Shown here: piece by piece, positions 42,228 through 52,186 of the stretch
Layout of the letters: every line of letters starts with the position of its first letter
How positions within the stretch are numbered: position 1 is the first letter of the stretch
NCBI RefSeq assembly: GCF_014217805.1
Contig: NZ_CP055154.1
Span: 62,001-126,000 of the forward strand
DNA from: Adhaeribacter swui
GTDB taxonomy: Bacteria; Bacteroidota; Bacteroidia; Cytophagales; Hymenobacteraceae
DNA length: 64,000 nt
Direction of reading: 5' to 3'
Position numbers and translations under genes: made by a program
The notes under the pieces: generated by a model
Seen by the model: only the letters and a program-made list of their open reading frames with translations
The model's database searches: none
Told to the model about the DNA's origin: nothing

Positions 42228-42623
42228 ATGAAAGCAATGCAAAAATTCGTACACCTGTGTTTGGTAGTTGCCATCTTACTGGCTTCTACAGGATTCCGGG
42301 TGCGTGTAGCGCATTGTGCTGGGGAGAAAAGTATAGCTATTAGTTTCGTGTCCGATTCAGACTGTTGCTGTGCCAAAGATGCCAAAACTACGCGTAAACC
42401 TTGTGGTGATATGCCTTGCATCATACAGCAAGGTGTGGCCTCTTCGACAACTTTTAATTCTACTACCCAGCAAATAGCCAAGTTTGCGAAAGAACCGGGA
42501 TCCTTCCCAGACTTTTCGGAAAGTATTCGGCCGGCTATCCTGGAAAGAACTCCTCATTTTACCTTGCCTCCTCCAGTCTCTGGTAGGTTTATCGGCATTC
42601 TACATCAAACATTTATTATTTAG
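42228..42623 (+). CDS. HYC_CC_PP-type small Cys-rich exported protein
   Basis: The product has 131 residues. A signal peptide (KFVHLCLVVAILLASTGF) is followed by AHCAG, a SDSDCCCAKDAK cysteine triplet, CGDMPC, and a late LPPPV. The order H-C, then CC, then PP is that of the small exported family known by this name beside heavy-metal efflux genes. It should bind copper or silver in the periplasm, which is inferred from cysteines and context. It starts with MKAMQK; an internal Met at position 4 is possible. Confidence 0.78.
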   Translation: MKAMQKFVHLCLVVAILLASTGFRVRVAHCAGEKSIAISFVSDSDCCCAKDAKTTRKPCGDMPCIIQQGVASSTTFNSTTQQIAKFAKEPGSFPDFSESIRPAILERTPHFTLPPPVSGRFIGILHQTFII

Positions 42624-42962
42624 TACCCCTTCTTTTTTAGGAGCATCAGCTATTTTTCTGCGCTGGTATTGACTTCTATACTGTGAAATCCATTCAAGAT
42701 TACTTATCAGAAAGGCTTGCCATCTTTGGCTATAATAGCTAGCATTTAATTAAAATGTTTGGCTAGTTCTACTTTCTGTTCAGCTAGTTACTTGTCCTTC
42801 TAGAATCAAACTGGATTTTACAATCACCCTTTTTTATTTTTTCAGGTTTTGCTAACCTGGTCTTTAAACATACTCTTGGCAAAACAGGAGCATCTAAAAG
42901 CCTTATGGCTGAAGGAATGTTCCTTGTCCAGAAAGAAATCACTTATTTAAAAAATACTCTTT
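42624..42962. other. Intergenic stretch before the cus genes
   Basis: No gene is supported. A short stem CAGGTT/AACCTG (about 42844-42860) follows a T-rich run, the wrong order for a rightward terminator. The stretch carries many stops in all frames. A promoter for the HMBD lipoprotein gene is expected but not identified. Confidence 0.4.
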
Positions 42963-43211
42963 ATGAAAACCCTTGTATTAAACCTTTCCCTATTGGGATT
43001 GACCTTGTTCACTGCGTGTAATAGTGGTGAAACCAAGCAAAGTACCACTGAGCAGACCGAAACAAAACAAGAAGTTGCAGGGGTCACCTACACCTGTTCC
43101 ATGCACCCAGAAGTTACCAGCAATGAACCTGGTAAATGCCCGAAATGTGGTATGAACCTGGAAAAAGTGGCCTCCGCAGAACACGAGCACCAAGAAGGCG
43201 AACAGCACTAA
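42963..43211 (+). CDS. Lipoprotein with a heavy-metal-binding (HMBD) domain
   Basis: The product has 82 residues. A leader with lipobox FTAC is followed by a Thr/Gln/Glu linker and the HMBD core: YTCSMHPEV then GKCPKCGMNLEK. The tail EHEHQEGEQH is rich in His and Glu. The CxMHP plus CPxCGM arrangement is the same as in the N-termini of the two adaptors at 47641 and 48990. It probably holds Cu(I) or Ag(I) in the periplasm and passes it to the pump. It lies 55 bases before the cusA start. Confidence 0.88.
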   Translation: MKTLVLNLSLLGLTLFTACNSGETKQSTTEQTETKQEVAGVTYTCSMHPEVTSNEPGKCPKCGMNLEKVASAEHEHQEGEQH

Positions 43212-43266
43212 ATTAACAATTTCTTCCTCCCGGTGATTGGATCCGGGAGGGCAATTCCTACGAGTT

Positions 43267-46200
43267 ATGATAGGTAAACTAATTTCTTTTTCACTACGCA
43301 ATCGCATGATTGTGCTCTTAATAGCGGCGGGACTGTTCGGTTGGGGTATTTACTCGGTCAGCACGAACAAAGTAGATGCTATTCCGGATTTATCGGAAAA
43401 CCAGGTAATCGTTTTCACGGAGTGGATGGGCCGCAGTCCGCAAATTATCGAAGACCAGATAACCTACCCGTTGGTAACAAACCTGCAAGGTTTGCCCCAG
43501 GTGAACTATGTACGAGGCGTATCCATGTTCGGCATGAGCTTCATCTACATTATTTTTGAGGACAAAACCGATATATATTGGGCCCGGGAACGAGTACTGG
43601 AACGGCTAAATTATGCGAACCGATTACTGCCCGAAGGAGCCGTCCCCACTTTAGGACCTGATGGCACTGGAGTAGGGCATATTTTATGGTACACGCTGGA
43701 TGCTCCCGGTATGGACTTAGGGGAACAGCGAGCTATTCAGGATTGGTACGTGAAATTCGCGCTCCAGAATGTAGCCGGGGTAAGTGAAATTGCCTCTTTC
43801 GGCGGCTTCCAGAAGCAGTACCAGGTTACCCTGGATCCCAACAAATTAACCTATTTTAACTTATCAGTGCCGGAAGTAATGGCAGCTGTACGAGCCAACA
43901 ATAATGAGAGTGGCGGCCGCAAATTTGAGATGAGCGACATTGGTTACATCATTAAAACGACTGGGTACCTGAAATCTACTGAAGAAATTGAAAATATTCC
44001 TATAACCACCCAAAATACTATACCAATCCGGGTAAGCGATATTGCCACCGTGCAAATGACCGGCGAAAGTCGTTTAGGCATCTTTGATCTAAACGGCGAG
44101 GGCGAAGCGGTTGGGGGCATTGTCGTGATGCGTTACGGTGAGAATGCCGCCCAGGTGATTGCCAATGTGAAAGCTAAAATGAAGGAAGCTTCTGCTGGCT
44201 TACCGAAAGGAGTAAAGTTCAACATCGTTTATGACCGCAGCGGATTGATCAACGATTCGGTGAATTCGGTGAAAACCACCCTTATTGAGGAAATGGTAGT
44301 AGCCTCGGTTATTGTATTCCTTTTCCTTTTTCATTGGCGCAGTGCGCTCATAATTATTATTCAATTACCCCTCTCGATAGCTATCGGTTTTATCCTGCTC
44401 AATGCCTTCGGTATTTCCTCTAATATTATGTCGTTAACGGGTATTGCCTTATCCATTGGGGTGATTGTGGATGATGCCATTGTGATGGTGGAAAATGCTT
44501 ATAGGCACTTGGCCGAAGCTCAAATAAAAGAAAATCATGGATAAGGAAACCCGATTAGTTATTATAGAAAAAGCTTCGAAGCAGGTTGGTCCCAGCGTGT
44601 TTTGGAGTACCATTATTATTATCACTTCGTTCCTGCCGGTATTTTTACTAACCGGACAGGAAGGTAGGTTATTCAGTCCTTTAGCCTGGACCAAAACATT
44701 TATTCTGATTGTAGATGCTTTCGTGGCCATATCGGTTACCCCGGTGCTGCTATCTCTTTTTCTGAAGGGCAAATTCAAGCCCGAGAGTAGTAATCCCATT
44801 AACCGGGGCTTGGAGCGGGTTTATGGGCCTATTTTACGCTGGTGTTTAAAATGGCGGAAGACCACCATCGGCATAAACATTCTGGCTCTTCTAGTGGCTA
44901 TTCCCATGCTTTTCCGGTTAGGCTCGGAGTTTATGCCACCGCTCGATGAAAGTTCTATTCTCTTTATGCCGGTAACCTTGCCGGATATTTCTAACGCTGA
45001 AGCTAAAAGGATCCTGCAGGTACAAGATAAGATTATTAAATCTGTACCGGAAGTAGCTCAGGTATTGGGCAAAGCTGGACGGGCCAACACGGCCACTGAT
45101 AATTCGCCCATCAGCATGATCGAAACCATCATTCAGCTAAAACCGGAGTCGGAATGGCGGGATGGTATGACGAAAGCTAAAATTATAGCCGAACTGGACC
45201 AAAAACTTCAGATTCCAGGAGTAATAAACGGCTGGACCCAGCCCATTATTAACCGCATTAACATGCTGGCTACCGGAATCCGAACGGATGTAGGAGTAAA
45301 AGTTTATGGCCAAAGCCTGGATTCTATTGCCCAGGTTTCCCAAAGAGTACGCAATGCTTTGCAAGCTATTCCGGGAGTGAAAGATTTATACATTGAGCCC
45401 GTAACGGGTGGGAAATACCTCGAAATCCAAACGCGGCGCGAGGAACTAGGTCGCTACGGCTTAGCAGTAAATGATGTGAATGCCATTGTGGAGTCTGCCT
45501 TGGGCGGAATGTCAATAGGTAATACCATTGAAGGGCGGCAGCGCTTCTCCATAAACCTGCGCTTGGCTCAGGAGTATCGCAATAGCCTTGACCGCATCCG
45601 GCGCATCCCCATAAAACTAGGAGCTGGGGGTACCGTGCCTCTCTCGGCGGTTGCTGATGTGCGTTTTGTGGATGGTCCGCCCATGATTGCCTCCGAAAAT
45701 GCCCAACTGCGGGGGGCGGTATTGTTTAATGTACGGGACCGGGATTTAGGTAGTACGGTGCAGGAAGCGATTCAAAAGCTAAACAGTGAATTAACTAATT
45801 TACCGAATGGCTACCGACTGGAATGGAGTGGGCAATGGGAGAATCAAATCAGGGCTAACCAAACCTTAAAATTCATTATTCCCCTGGTGCTCATTATCAT
45901 TTTTCTGATTTTATACTTCTCCTTCGGATCTTTCAAAGAAGCTTTGTTAAACCTGGTAACTATCCCATTCGCGATGATTGGCGGGGTTTTTATCGTGTAC
46001 TTCTACGGCATTAACTTATCAGTAGCGGTAGCGGTGGGCTTTATTGCCTTGTTTGGTTTGGCAGTAGAAACAGCCATGGTTATGGTCGTTTACCTGAACG
46101 AAGCGATGGACCAACTAGTAGCGGACAAAGGCAATTCTAGCCAAACTATCACCAAACAGGACATTCGGGATTATGTGTTCATGGGTGCCGCCAAACGCCT

Positions 46201-46429
46201 ACGTCCTAAAATTATGACCGTTTCCGTTTCGCTGTTTGGTTTGATTCCGGTGATGTGGGCGACCGGTGTAGGTACGGATGTGATGCTGCCCATTGTTCTT
46301 CCCCTGATTGGCGGGGTCTTTACCTCTTCCATTCACATCCTGCTCGTGACTCCAGTAGTGTTTGAAATGACAAAAGAGTATGAATTGAAGAAACACGGCA
46401 AAATTGAAATTTACGATGTTAAGCATTAA
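43267..46429 (+). pseudogene. cusA: CusA-type heavy-metal RND pump, split into two frames by an indel at about 44539
   Basis: Frame one (43267-44544, 425 residues) covers TM1, the first porter domain and TM2-TM4, ending DDAIVMVENAYRHLAEAQ then IKENHG and a stop. Frame two (44537-46429, 630 residues) starts MDKETRLVIIEKASKQVGP and runs from TM5 to the end. Joining H to D-K-E-T by removing one G of GG (44539-44540) gives a complete protein of about 1055 residues with nothing missing. The second frame begins with an ATG that overlaps the first stop by 8 bases, so two coupled polypeptides are conceivable. All conserved residues, including the TM4 DD pair, are kept. Recent frameshift, sequencing error, or a real split gene cannot be separated by reading. 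Confidence 0.88.
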
Positions 46430-47663
46430 AGTATATATAACAGGTTTCCTGTTGCTGTTAGGCTTGGCAACCCAAGCCCAAACTCGGGTTTTACCCTTGG
46501 ATACCGTCTTGCAATATATTTCCCGCAATAATCCCATGCTGAAGGAATTTGCTTATCGGGCGCAAGCACAGAATGCCATGGCAGAAGGTGCTAAAAGCCA
46601 AATGGCCCCAATGATAGGCGCGGGTGTATTTATGTACCCCTACCTAGGTCAGATGATTATGGAAGACCGGGATAAAGGAATGATCATGACCGCAGTGGAA
46701 CAAGATATTACAAACCCAGCCAAATTGCGAGCTAAGGAGAAGTATCAACTTTCCAAAGCGGCCATAGAAGAGGCCGGCAGAGATAACACCTATAACCAAT
46801 TACGGTCCCAAGCTAAAACAGCTTATTACCAGTGGGTAGTGCTGGAAAGGAAAAAAGCCGTGCTAATGGAAAGCCAACGCATCATGCAGTTTATGCTAAA
46901 GCTATCCCGGGTGCGCTATCCCTACAATCAAAGCTCGCTAGGCAGTATATACAAAGCTGAGGGACGATTAGGAGAAGTAGAAAACATGCTGCTCATGAAC
47001 CAGAGTGAGATAAGCATGAAAAACATCCAACTTAACATGTTAATGAATCTGCCGCAGGACAATCTCTTTGCGGTAGATACCTTAGTACAGCTACCCCACC
47101 TGACTGCCCTAACCGATACGGCTACTTTGAGTACTTTTCGGAGTGACGTGCGCCAAATTGACCGCACCATAGAATCGATGCGGCTTAACCTACGCGTGGA
47201 AAGCATGCAAAGCAGGCCGGATTTTAGTCTCCGATTCGAGAACATGATGCCTCGGGACCGGATGATGCCGCAAGTTTTTACGGCTATGGGAATGGTTTCT
47301 ATTCCTATTGCTCCGTGGTCATCCCGCATGTACAAATCCAATATAAAGGCTATGAATCTGGAAATTGCGGGTATGCAGAAAGGCCGGGAGAACATCTTAA
47401 ATGAAGCGCAAAGCATGCTGAAGAGTATGGCACTGGAGTTACAAACCAAACGGACCCAAGTGCAAAATTATGAAACTAAAATCATACCCGCCCTTCGCCG
47501 CAATTACGAAACTACCATGCTTAGCTATGAACAGAATACCAGCCAACTGCCGCTGGTAATTGATGCTTGGGAAGCATTAAACATGGCTCAGATGGAATAC
47601 CTTAATAACCTGGAGCAACTATATCTGACGGGTGTAAATTATGAGAAAGAACTGGAAAAATAA
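46416..47663 (+). CDS. TolC-family outer-membrane channel (CusC-like)
   Basis: Counted from ATG 46416 (MLSIKVYITGFLLL) the product has 415 residues. A signal peptide ending ATQAQ is followed by long helical repeats typical of OMF proteins (LQYISRNNPMLKEFAYRAQA, LRSQAKTAYYQWVVLERKKA). It contains an unusual number of methionines (MAPMIGAGVFMYPYLGQMIMEDRDKG and later MMPRDRMMP), consistent with Cu(I)/Ag(I) coordination. It overlaps the cusA stop by 14 bases and the next adaptor gene by 23 bases. A TTG at 46404 could add four residues. Confidence 0.88.
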   Translation: MLSIKVYITGFLLLLGLATQAQTRVLPLDTVLQYISRNNPMLKEFAYRAQAQNAMAEGAKSQMAPMIGAGVFMYPYLGQMIMEDRDKGMIMTAVEQDITNPAKLRAKEKYQLSKAAIEEAGRDNTYNQLRSQAKTAYYQWVVLERKKAVLMESQRIMQFMLKLSRVRYPYNQSSLGSIYKAEGRLGEVENMLLMNQSEISMKNIQLNMLMNLPQDNLFAVDTLVQLPHLTALTDTATLSTFRSDVRQIDRTIESMRLNLRVESMQSRPDFSLRFENMMPRDRMMPQVFTAMGMVSIPIAPWSSRMYKSNIKAMNLEIAGMQKGRENILNEAQSMLKSMALELQTKRTQVQNYETKIIPALRRNYETTMLSYEQNTSQLPLVIDAWEALNMAQMEYLNNLEQLYLTGVNYEKELEK

Positions 47664-48993
47664 GATAATTGGGTTATTGATTTTGCTGGTGCCTTTTACT
47701 TTCACGGCCTGTAAAGAGAATCATAATCATGAAGCGGAGACGGCAGCCGGAATAGAATACACGTGCCCGATGCACCCGCAAATTGTGCGAGATAAACCGG
47801 GTGATTGTCCGGTATGCGGTATGACCTTAGTGGCTAAACAAACTGCAAGCACTCCGGCGACAGCCATATCCTCGGACTTAAATTATTTATTGCAACCCGC
47901 TAATCAAACGGTAGTCTCCAATGTAAAAACCACGCAGCCAATCCAAAAGCAGGTGCAAAATGAGATTCTCCTGAGCGGGGTGGTGACTTATGATACCCGG
48001 CAACAGTCCATTATTCCGGCCCGTTTCGGAGGCCGCATTGAAAAGTTATATGTACAGTTTAATTACCAACTGGTGCGCAAAGGACAAAAACTGTACGACA
48101 TCTACAGTCCGGAACTGGTGACCGCGCAGAAAGAATTGGTATATCTGCTTAAAAACGACCCTTCGAATACTTCTCTAATTAATGGAGCGAAACAAAAACT
48201 GCAATTATTAGGAGCCACTTCGGGGCAAATAAATCAGTTGATTCAGAGTGGACAAGAGAACTATACTTTTTCGGTGTATAGTCCTTATACCGGATATGTG
48301 CTTGACCCTGCTATTACGGCAGCGCCTGCTCCTACAGCTCCCGCTACTTCCTCGGCATCCGGCGGAGATGGCATGAATAGCATGGGAAGTGGTACTCCAA
48401 GTACGAGCGGGTCAATGGGAGTTAGCGGCAATTCTGGCCCAACAACGCCAAGCAACGGTTTTGCCGTTCGGGAAGGCATGTACGTGACTACCGGACAGGC
48501 CTTATTAAAAGTGATTGATGCTTCTCAGGTATGGGCCCAATTTAACGTGGCCAGCAGCCAGGCTAAGCAACTAACCAAGGGAACTCCCATTACCATTTCC
48601 TTTAACCAATTACCCGGTCAAACAGTGTCCGCTAAAGTAAGTTTAGTGGAACCGGTTTACGAAGCCCAAGAGAACTTTGCTCGCGTTCGGGCCTCCCTTC
48701 CAACTCAGGACAAATCTACTTTAATTGGTCAGCTAATCACGGGTAAAGCTAGCTACAATACCGGTACTGCCTTATGGGTACCAAAAGAATCCGTGCTGGA
48801 TCTTGGCACACAATCCGTGGCTTTTCTAAAAGTCAACGGAGTTTTTAAACCTCAAAGTGTTCAAGTTGGCGAACGGGCCAATGGTATGGTGGAAGTATTA
48901 TCCGGGCTGAGTGCCAAAAATGTGATAGCGGCCAATGCCCAGTTTCTGGTAGATAGCGAAAGTTTTATTCGGGTAGCGGAAAATAACAAATGA
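47641..48993 (+). CDS. cusB: RND periplasmic adaptor with N-terminal HMBD domain (first of two)
   Basis: The product has 450 residues, a lipoprotein (lipobox FTAC). The HMBD is at about 38-65: YTCPMHPQIVRDKPGDCPVC then GM. The adaptor core follows: ARFGGRIEKLYVQFNYQLVRKGQ, the alpha hairpin, and a second lipoyl half. Between these lies a low-complexity insert rich in Pro, Ala, Thr, Ser and Gly with Met (about 225-275, GMNSMGSGTPS, GSMGVSGNSG), not seen in the second adaptor. The gene overlaps the OMF gene by 23 bases and the second adaptor by 4. Confidence 0.92.
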   Translation: MRKNWKNKIIGLLILLVPFTFTACKENHNHEAETAAGIEYTCPMHPQIVRDKPGDCPVCGMTLVAKQTASTPATAISSDLNYLLQPANQTVVSNVKTTQPIQKQVQNEILLSGVVTYDTRQQSIIPARFGGRIEKLYVQFNYQLVRKGQKLYDIYSPELVTAQKELVYLLKNDPSNTSLINGAKQKLQLLGATSGQINQLIQSGQENYTFSVYSPYTGYVLDPAITAAPAPTAPATSSASGGDGMNSMGSGTPSTSGSMGVSGNSGPTTPSNGFAVREGMYVTTGQALLKVIDASQVWAQFNVASSQAKQLTKGTPITISFNQLPGQTVSAKVSLVEPVYEAQENFARVRASLPTQDKSTLIGQLITGKASYNTGTALWVPKESVLDLGTQSVAFLKVNGVFKPQSVQVGERANGMVEVLSGLSAKNVIAANAQFLVDSESFIRVAENNK

Positions 48994-50210
48994 AAAAGAT
49001 CCTTAAAATATTATTCCTGTGGCTAATGGCTTTTACCATAGGCGCATGCACCAACAAAGATAAGCACGAGCACCATGAGGTTGGAAAAACCGAAGCAGGT
49101 ACTACTTTTACCTGCCCGATGCACCCGCAAATTGTGGAAAGTGCCCCCGGTTCTTGCCCTATTTGCGGCATGAACCTGGTACCAGTGAAAAATCAAGCTT
49201 CAACTGAAAAGAATGCTGGTAGCATCATGCTTAGCGAAACCCAGATGAAGCTGGGCAATATATCTACCCGACCGATTCAAATGGAGCAGGTAGGTAGTAA
49301 TACTATCTTGACCGGGCGCTTAGCCGTGGACCAGACCCAGGCGGATTTAATCAGCAGCCGCGCCGCCGGCCGGATTGAAAGATTATATGTAAAGGAGACG
49401 GGAAGATCCATCCAAAAAGGACAACCACTCTACGACCTTTACAGCGAATCATTACTTACCCTGGAACAAGAATATTTATTAGCCCTGGACCAGGTGAAAG
49501 CCTTCCCGGAGGAAAAACAATTTGCCTCTATCCTGGCTGCGGCCAAAAGAAAACTCTTGTTAATGGGCTTATCGAATGCCCAGGTAAACCGGATTGCGCA
49601 AACCCGTCAGTTAGACGCCCGCATTACCTTTCTAGCTCCAACTTCCGGAATCATAACCGAGATAGCTACGGCCGAAGGTGTGTATGTAGCCGAAGGAAGC
49701 TTGCTCTACCGCTTAAGTCGATTTAATACCATTTGGGTAGAAGCTGAGCTATACGCGCAGGAGGCTGCACAGCTACAAGTAGGCACTCCCATTGAAGTTA
49801 CCGTACCCGGCATACCGGATCCTATCAAAACCAAAGTAACTTTTATCAATCCGGAATTCCGTCAGAACAGCCAAGTCGTAGTTGCCCGGGCCAAACTACC
49901 TAACCCGAAAGGCCTCCTGATCCCAGGTACCCAAGCTACCATTAATTTACCAGCTCGGGTAAATCAAGCACTAACCTTACCGCTCGATGCCGTTATCCGG
50001 GATGCCCGGGGGGCACACGTTTGGGTGAAAACGGGCGAAAATACCTTTAATTCCAAAATGGTTACCCTGGGAGCCGAAAGTGCGAATCAGGTAGCTATTG
50101 CAAAAGGGCTTCACGCTAACGATACGGTGGTAGTAACGGGGACATATTTACTCTACAGCGAGTCCGTTTTAAAGAACGGCTCGGATCAAATGACCGGTCA
50201 TGACCATTAA
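48990..50210 (+). CDS. RND periplasmic adaptor with N-terminal HMBD domain (second of two)
   Basis: The product has 406 residues. Lipobox GACT follows a membrane leader (ILFLWLMAFTIGAC), then KHEHHE and the HMBD: FTCPMHPQIVESAPGSCPIC with GMNL. The adaptor core is GRIERLYVKETGRSIQKGQ, the hairpin, and late barrel strands, ending MTGHDH. It is shorter than its neighbour because the low-complexity insert is absent. Two CusB-like proteins for one pump suggest a hetero-oligomeric adaptor ring. It overlaps the first adaptor gene by 4 bases. Confidence 0.92.
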   Translation: MKKILKILFLWLMAFTIGACTNKDKHEHHEVGKTEAGTTFTCPMHPQIVESAPGSCPICGMNLVPVKNQASTEKNAGSIMLSETQMKLGNISTRPIQMEQVGSNTILTGRLAVDQTQADLISSRAAGRIERLYVKETGRSIQKGQPLYDLYSESLLTLEQEYLLALDQVKAFPEEKQFASILAAAKRKLLLMGLSNAQVNRIAQTRQLDARITFLAPTSGIITEIATAEGVYVAEGSLLYRLSRFNTIWVEAELYAQEAAQLQVGTPIEVTVPGIPDPIKTKVTFINPEFRQNSQVVVARAKLPNPKGLLIPGTQATINLPARVNQALTLPLDAVIRDARGAHVWVKTGENTFNSKMVTLGAESANQVAIAKGLHANDTVVVTGTYLLYSESVLKNGSDQMTGHDH

Positions 50211-50217
50211 TAATCAG

Positions 50218-50337
50218 ATGAAATCCTGTTGCCAAACCGAACCGCCCAAAAGGAAAAAGCCCTACCTGCGATTAGCCTGGTACGCTTTGTTAGCCAGCCT
50301 CATTGGGTTTGTAATATTTCAGCAATTAAGTCAATAG
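50218..50337 (+). CDS. 39-residue single-pass membrane protein with N-terminal CC
   Basis: ATG 50218 to TAG 50337 encodes MKSCCQTEPPKRKK, then a membrane helix of about 17 residues (LAWYALLASLIGFVIF) and QQLSQ. The basic segment before the helix predicts that the N-terminal cysteine pair is on the cytoplasmic side. It lies 7 bases after the second adaptor gene and 22 before the beta-propeller gene, in the middle of the cus transcript. A metal chaperone or pump-associated peptide is plausible, but no function is known. Confidence 0.6.
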   Translation: MKSCCQTEPPKRKKPYLRLAWYALLASLIGFVIFQQLSQ

Positions 50338-50359
50338 TACTCTATAACCTTTAAAAATC

Positions 50360-51436
50360 ATGTTCCTTACAAAATCTAAAACTCTCTCGATAGCCTTTCT
50401 ATTACTGGCCTTTACTTCCTGTAATTTTCATACCGAAGCAGACATGGACGACATGGATGATATGGATAATGGAGAAGTATTAGATATCAATTATCCGGCG
50501 GCCTATGTGGTGAATGGAGAATCAAATACGATAGAGGTACTTAATTTAAATGATATCTCCCACAAGGAGCAAATTTCCTTGAATGGAGCCACTTTCCCGC
50601 ACCATATCAACCTAAGCCCGGATAAAACAAAGCTAGCCGTAGCGATTACCAGTACTGATTTAAGTGGTGGCCATGACCCGGGTGGGATGGGGGACATGGA
50701 AGGATTTAAAGTTATGGTCCTGAATAGTTATACGGGAAAGATAGAGCAGGAAATAATGCTGCCCAAAATGCCCCATAACGGAGTTTTTAATACGAACGGC
50801 TCAGAATTATGGATTGCGCAAGAAGATGAGCTACAAAGCCAGGTACTAGTTTACAATACCGGCAATTGGAGCCTGAAAAACACCATTAACGTCGGGAAAG
50901 GATTATCGGAAGTAACTTTCTCCACCGATGGCACCAAAGTGTTTGCCGCGAATACCATGGATGCTACTGTTTCCATCATTGATCCTAGCACTAAAATGGT
51001 GCTAACTACCGTGCCGGTTGGCAAAGATCCGGTAGGAGCTTGGCCGGCTGCTAATGGCTATGTATACGTGGACAATGAAACGGACGGAACCGTGACGGAG
51101 ATAGACGTAGTCTCCAGCACTGTTACAGAAACCATTACCCTGGGCTTTAAGCCGGGTTATGTGGCGTATCATCCTGCCAAGCAGGAGTTATGGGTGAGTG
51201 ATGCTACCAATGGTCAAATCGTATTCTTTACAGAAAATAATAACCAGTGGATCTTGCAAGGCCGCATTCCTACGGGAGCTGATGCCCACGCCATTGCTTT
51301 TTCCCAGGATGGCGCGACCGCTTACGTCACCAATCAAGGAGCAAACACCGTTTCCGTTATCCGGGTAGCAGACCATACAGTTACGGCCACTATTCCGGTA
51401 GGTAAAAAACCGAATGGATTGACTATCCGGCAATAA
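50360..51436 (+). CDS. YncE-like beta-propeller lipoprotein
   Basis: The product has 358 residues. Lipobox FTSC is followed by a Asp/Met-rich segment (DMDDMDDMDNGE) and a seven-bladed propeller, seen as repeated blades of the form V-x-V-L-N/D...T-x-x-I-x-V-G (NTIEVLNLND, KVMVLNSYTGK, ATVSIIDPSTK, TVTEIDVVSST, TVSVIRVADHT). YncE-type proteins are periplasmic with no settled role, and copper-related propellers are known in this context. It lies in the cus transcript between the 39-residue protein and the DUF2231 gene. Confidence 0.88.
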   Translation: MFLTKSKTLSIAFLLLAFTSCNFHTEADMDDMDDMDNGEVLDINYPAAYVVNGESNTIEVLNLNDISHKEQISLNGATFPHHINLSPDKTKLAVAITSTDLSGGHDPGGMGDMEGFKVMVLNSYTGKIEQEIMLPKMPHNGVFNTNGSELWIAQEDELQSQVLVYNTGNWSLKNTINVGKGLSEVTFSTDGTKVFAANTMDATVSIIDPSTKMVLTTVPVGKDPVGAWPAANGYVYVDNETDGTVTEIDVVSSTVTETITLGFKPGYVAYHPAKQELWVSDATNGQIVFFTENNNQWILQGRIPTGADAHAIAFSQDGATAYVTNQGANTVSVIRVADHTVTATIPVGKKPNGLTIRQ

Positions 51437-51471
51437 TATAATTCTCCCCAACACCAAGCTCAACTAACAAA

Positions 51472-52161
51472 ATGAAACCAATTATTATCGTTTGTCTCCT
51501 AAGCTTTTTATTACTAATCCTGGCTTTAAGTCCTTTAAAGGTTATGGCGCATGGGGGAGAAAAACACCAGAAAAAAGCCAAGGTTACTTCGACCGAAAAT
51601 ACCAAGCAAGAACCTAAAGAAACGAATGATACCATAGCTTTAAAAGACAATACTCCGGCAGAGCATGCAGAACATGTCGCTAATCCGGAAAAAGTACATG
51701 CTTCATTCTCGGACTTTCCGCACATTCATCCTTTAATTGTTCATTTCCCCATAATGCTACTGATGATTGCGGCAGCCATGCAATTCGTCAATATTCTATT
51801 TCAGAAAAAAGAATTGAATTGGGCAGTAACCATCATGGTACTGGTAGGCTTTATCACCGCTTATGCTTCCTCCCATTGGTCTCACCCGCATACTTCCGGC
51901 TTATCAGCTCATGCCAAGCTAGTCTTGGAGCAGCATGATAAATACGCGGATTATACTATTTATTTGGCTGGTTTGGGTTTACTAGCTCAATTATTAAGCG
52001 TACTGGTTTTTCCGGGCAAGCGCTGGAGCATAGCCGTAGCAGCAGTCATCCTTATTGGTGCTGGATATGTTGTCAGCATGGCTGGCCATTACGGTGCGCA
52101 GCTCGTGCATATTGAAGGGGTAGGTCCTCAAGGTAAATACCTGGAACAACACTATCATTAA
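51472..52161 (+). CDS. DUF2231-type His-rich membrane protein
   Basis: The product has 229 residues. A signal/membrane leader is followed by a periplasmic stretch rich in His, Lys and Glu (HGGEKHQKKA, EHAEHVANPEKVHA). Four membrane helices carry the family motif HIHPLIVHFPIML and a second cluster SSHWSHPHTSGLSAHAK. GHYGAQLVHIEGVGP follows the last helix. The paired histidines across helices could bind heme or copper. It lies 35 bases after the propeller gene and 25 before the HMA-AraC gene. Confidence 0.85.
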   Translation: MKPIIIVCLLSFLLLILALSPLKVMAHGGEKHQKKAKVTSTENTKQEPKETNDTIALKDNTPAEHAEHVANPEKVHASFSDFPHIHPLIVHFPIMLLMIAAAMQFVNILFQKKELNWAVTIMVLVGFITAYASSHWSHPHTSGLSAHAKLVLEQHDKYADYTIYLAGLGLLAQLLSVLVFPGKRWSIAVAAVILIGAGYVVSMAGHYGAQLVHIEGVGPQGKYLEQHYH

Positions 52162-52186
52162 TTCAGAATCTAACTTTCTAAAATTA

